Assembly (NCBI GenBank): GCA_904420145.1
Contig: CAJFUI010000076.1
Location: 1 to 34,623, forward strand
DNA length: 34,623 bases
Source: an uncultured Oscillospiraceae bacterium
GTDB taxonomy: Bacteria > Bacillota > Clostridia > Oscillospirales > Oscillospiraceae
Direction of reading: 5' to 3'
Under the pieces are notes generated by a model. That model was not told the DNA's origin, made no database searches, and saw only the letters and a program-made list of their open reading frames with translations. Positions 32,992 to 34,623 of this stretch are shown in pieces; position 1 is the first letter of the stretch, and each line of letters begins with the position of its first letter. Made by a program: the position numbers and the translations under genes.

Positions 32992-33870
32992 ATGGCGAAG
33001 GCCACCGGTTTGGGAAAGGGGCTGGACGCCCTTTTAGGCGAGGAGTTCACCGCCGCCGACGGCGCCGTTGTCTCCTCCCTGCCGATCTCACAAATTGAAA
33101 ACCACGCGGGTCAGCCCCGCAAGCACTTTGATGAAGCTGCTCTGGAGGAACTGGCGGAGTCCATCCGCGCCCATGGCATTCTCCAGCCTCTGACGGTCCG
33201 CCGCCTCGGCTCCGGCTACTATCAGATTATCGCCGGGGAGCGGCGGTGGCGGGCCGCTAAGTTAGCCGGCCTGCGGGAGGTCCCCGTCATCATCATCGAG
33301 GCCGATGACCGCAAAGCCATGGAGTTAGCTATGATTGAAAACCTCCAGCGAGAGGATCTCAACCCCATGGAGGAGGCCGACGGCTACCATATGCTCATGG
33401 AGCAGTACAGCATGACCCAGGAGCAGGCCGCCGAGCGGGTGGGAAAATCCCGCAGCGCCGTGGCCAACGCCCTGCGCCTGCTGCGCCTCTCCCCTGCCCT
33501 GCGGGAGCTGGTGGAGGGAGGCGAACTCTCCGCCGGCCACGCCAGGGCCCTGCTGCCCCTGGGGGAAAAGCTGCAGGAGCAGGCAGCTCAAACCGTCCTG
33601 CGGGAGGCCCTCAGTGTCCGGCAGACGGAGCAGCTGGTTAAGCGGCTGCAGTCCCAGGGCGCGGACAAGCCCCCCCGCAAAAAGCCCGCGGTGGACTATG
33701 TGGCGGAGGCGGAGCGCAGCCTCTCAAGCCAGCTGGGCCGGGCCTGCCACATCGCCCACGGCCGCAAGCGGGGAAAGGTTGAAATTGAGTACTACGGCGT
33801 AGACGATCTGAACAATCTCTTGGATGCCCTGGCCACTCTTCAGCTGAAAAAGCACGAGGAACAGAGCTGA
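32992..33870 (+). CDS. parB: Chromosome partitioning protein ParB/Spo0J
   Basis: A 292-aa CTPase clamp. The N-terminal part has GLGKGLDALLG (ParA-contact peptide), GERRWRAAK (CTP-binding motif) and ENLQREDLNPMEEA. The central helix-turn-helix (MTQEQAAERVGKSRSAVANALRLLRL, about 140-165) reads parS. The C-terminal dimerisation domain ends KVEIEYYGVDDLNNLLDAL. The helix-turn-helix matches Spo0J rather than Noc in context, given true parS sites on both sides. AAAGGAAG precedes the ATG. Confidence 0.96.
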   Translation: MAKATGLGKGLDALLGEEFTAADGAVVSSLPISQIENHAGQPRKHFDEAALEELAESIRAHGILQPLTVRRLGSGYYQIIAGERRWRAAKLAGLREVPVIIIEADDRKAMELAMIENLQREDLNPMEEADGYHMLMEQYSMTQEQAAERVGKSRSAVANALRLLRLSPALRELVEGGELSAGHARALLPLGEKLQEQAAQTVLREALSVRQTEQLVKRLQSQGADKPPRKKPAVDYVAEAERSLSSQLGRACHIAHGRKRGKVEIEYYGVDDLNNLLDALATLQLKKHEEQS

Positions 33871-33924
33871 GCCTCCGGGAGGCGTCGAGCTTATTTTCCC
33901 AACGAAAAATGGATCATTCCCCTG

Positions 33925-33940
33925 TGTTTCACGTGAAACA
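33925..33940. other. parS site 2
   Basis: A second exact copy of TGTTTCACGTGAAACA, between parB and serS. Its flanks are not palindromic beyond the core and no T-run follows, unlike site 1. The 93-bp gap also holds a small GCCTC/GAGGC hairpin after parB, too weak to call a terminator. Confidence 0.95.
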
Positions 33941-33963
33941 TCGGGTTATAAGAGGTAAGTATC

Positions 33964-34623
33964 ATGTTGGATATTAAATTGATTCGCGATAACCCTGAGC
34001 TGGTAAAGGAAAACATCAGAAAGAAATTTCAGGACGCCAAGCTGCCCCTGGTAGACGAGGTGCTGGCGCTGGATACAGAGAACCGCGCAGCCATGGCGGA
34101 GGCCAGCGAGCTGCGGGCCAGCCGCAACGCCCTCTCCAAGCAGGTGGGCATGCTCATGGGACAGGCCAAAAAGGACCCCTCCAAGCTGGAGGAGGCCGAG
34201 AAGGTCAAGGCCCAGGTCAAGGCCAACGCCGACCGTCTGGCGGCTTTAGAGGCCAAGGAGACAGAGCTGGCGGAAAAAATTCGTCACATTATGCTCCAGA
34301 TCCCCAATATCATCGACCCCTCGGTGCCCATCGGCCCCGATGACAGCGCCAATGTGGAAGTGGAGCGCTTCGGTGAGCCCGTTGTGCCCGACTTCCCTAT
34401 CCCCTACCACACGGAGATTATGGAGTCCTTCAACGGTGTTGATATGGACGCCGCCGGCCGGGTGTCCGGCAACGGCTTCTACTACCTGATGGGGGACATC
34501 GCCCGGCTCCACTCGGCGGTGCTGGCCTACGCCAGAGACTTTATGATTGACAAGGGCTTTACCTACTGCATCCCCCCCTTCATGATCCACGGCAACGTGG
34601 TGGAGGGCGTCATGAGCCAGACC
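33964..34623 (+). CDS. serS: Seryl-tRNA synthetase, 5' part only
   Basis: The first 220 codons are present; the frame runs off the right edge. MLDIKLIRDNPELVKENIRKK and the long antiparallel coiled-coil arm (about residues 27-105) that grips the tRNA-Ser variable arm are typical of class II SerRS. The start of the catalytic domain (GRVSGNGFYYLMGDIARLHSAVLAYA) follows. Motifs 2 and 3 would lie outside the window. AGAGGTAAG precedes the ATG. No T-box leader is seen in the short gap upstream. Confidence 0.95.
   Translation, partial: MLDIKLIRDNPELVKENIRKKFQDAKLPLVDEVLALDTENRAAMAEASELRASRNALSKQVGMLMGQAKKDPSKLEEAEKVKAQVKANADRLAALEAKETELAEKIRHIMLQIPNIIDPSVPIGPDDSANVEVERFGEPVVPDFPIPYHTEIMESFNGVDMDAAGRVSGNGFYYLMGDIARLHSAVLAYARDFMIDKGFTYCIPPFMIHGNVVEGVMSQT

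Noticed and set aside
33871-33963. T-box leader for serS
   Set aside because: The 93-bp gap is too short and lacks the T-box sequence; it holds parS instead.

Overview
The window is about 34.6 kb of a GC-rich Firmicutes chromosome. The best guess is an Oscillospiraceae-type gut clostridium (Flavonifractor/Oscillibacter/Faecalibacterium relatives). The clues are a GGGtGRT/NifU-like gene pair, ECF-type vitamin transporters, an SLH-domain surface protein, a SAM-I riboswitch, a DUF3656-type U32 peptidase, ZapA/MreCD and a Soj/Spo0J-parS locus. The species call is inference. I see no tRNA, rRNA, CRISPR array, insertion sequence or prophage. Most genes are housekeeping, and many have near-consensus sigma-A promoters and clear intrinsic terminators.

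Left part (1-10 kb). A minus-strand pair (NifU-like scaffold, then GGGtGRT protein running off the left edge) diverges from a 6-phosphofructokinase gene. The phosphofructokinase converges on a D-cysteine desulfhydrase-family PLP enzyme through a shared terminator. Next come a large secreted phosphodiester glycosidase with three SLH repeats, a CPA2 cation/proton antiporter, and an AT-rich XRE-SdpI membrane regulator that looks foreign.

Middle (10-22 kb). A QueT-type transporter has a compact structured leader that begins at its predicted transcription start. A five-gene minus-strand operon follows: unknown 366-aa protein, SPASM radical SAM protein, MutY, thymidine kinase, PflA-like radical SAM protein. 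A GNAT gene lies upstream of it. Then comes a SAM-centred block: a SAM-I riboswitch and metK, an unusual 29-bp perfect hairpin, and an operon of SAM hydrolase (DUF62), ECF S component, fused EcfA-EcfA ATPase and EcfT. Together these suggest synthesis of SAM and salvage or turnover of a SAM-related or nucleoside compound.

Right part (22-34.6 kb). A roughly 640-bp apparently non-coding stretch packed with hairpins precedes inorganic pyrophosphatase. A cell-envelope run follows: zapA, U32 peptidase, class B PBP, maf, mreC, mreD (no mreB in the window). Then come a GH13 amylase-family enzyme, soj/parA and spo0J/parB, and the 5' part of serS. Two exact parS sites bracket parAB. The first sits at the centre of a 36-bp perfect palindrome followed by a T-run, so the same DNA appears to be both a centromere site and the terminator of the amylase gene. 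parAB with parS suggests the right end is near the chromosome origin.
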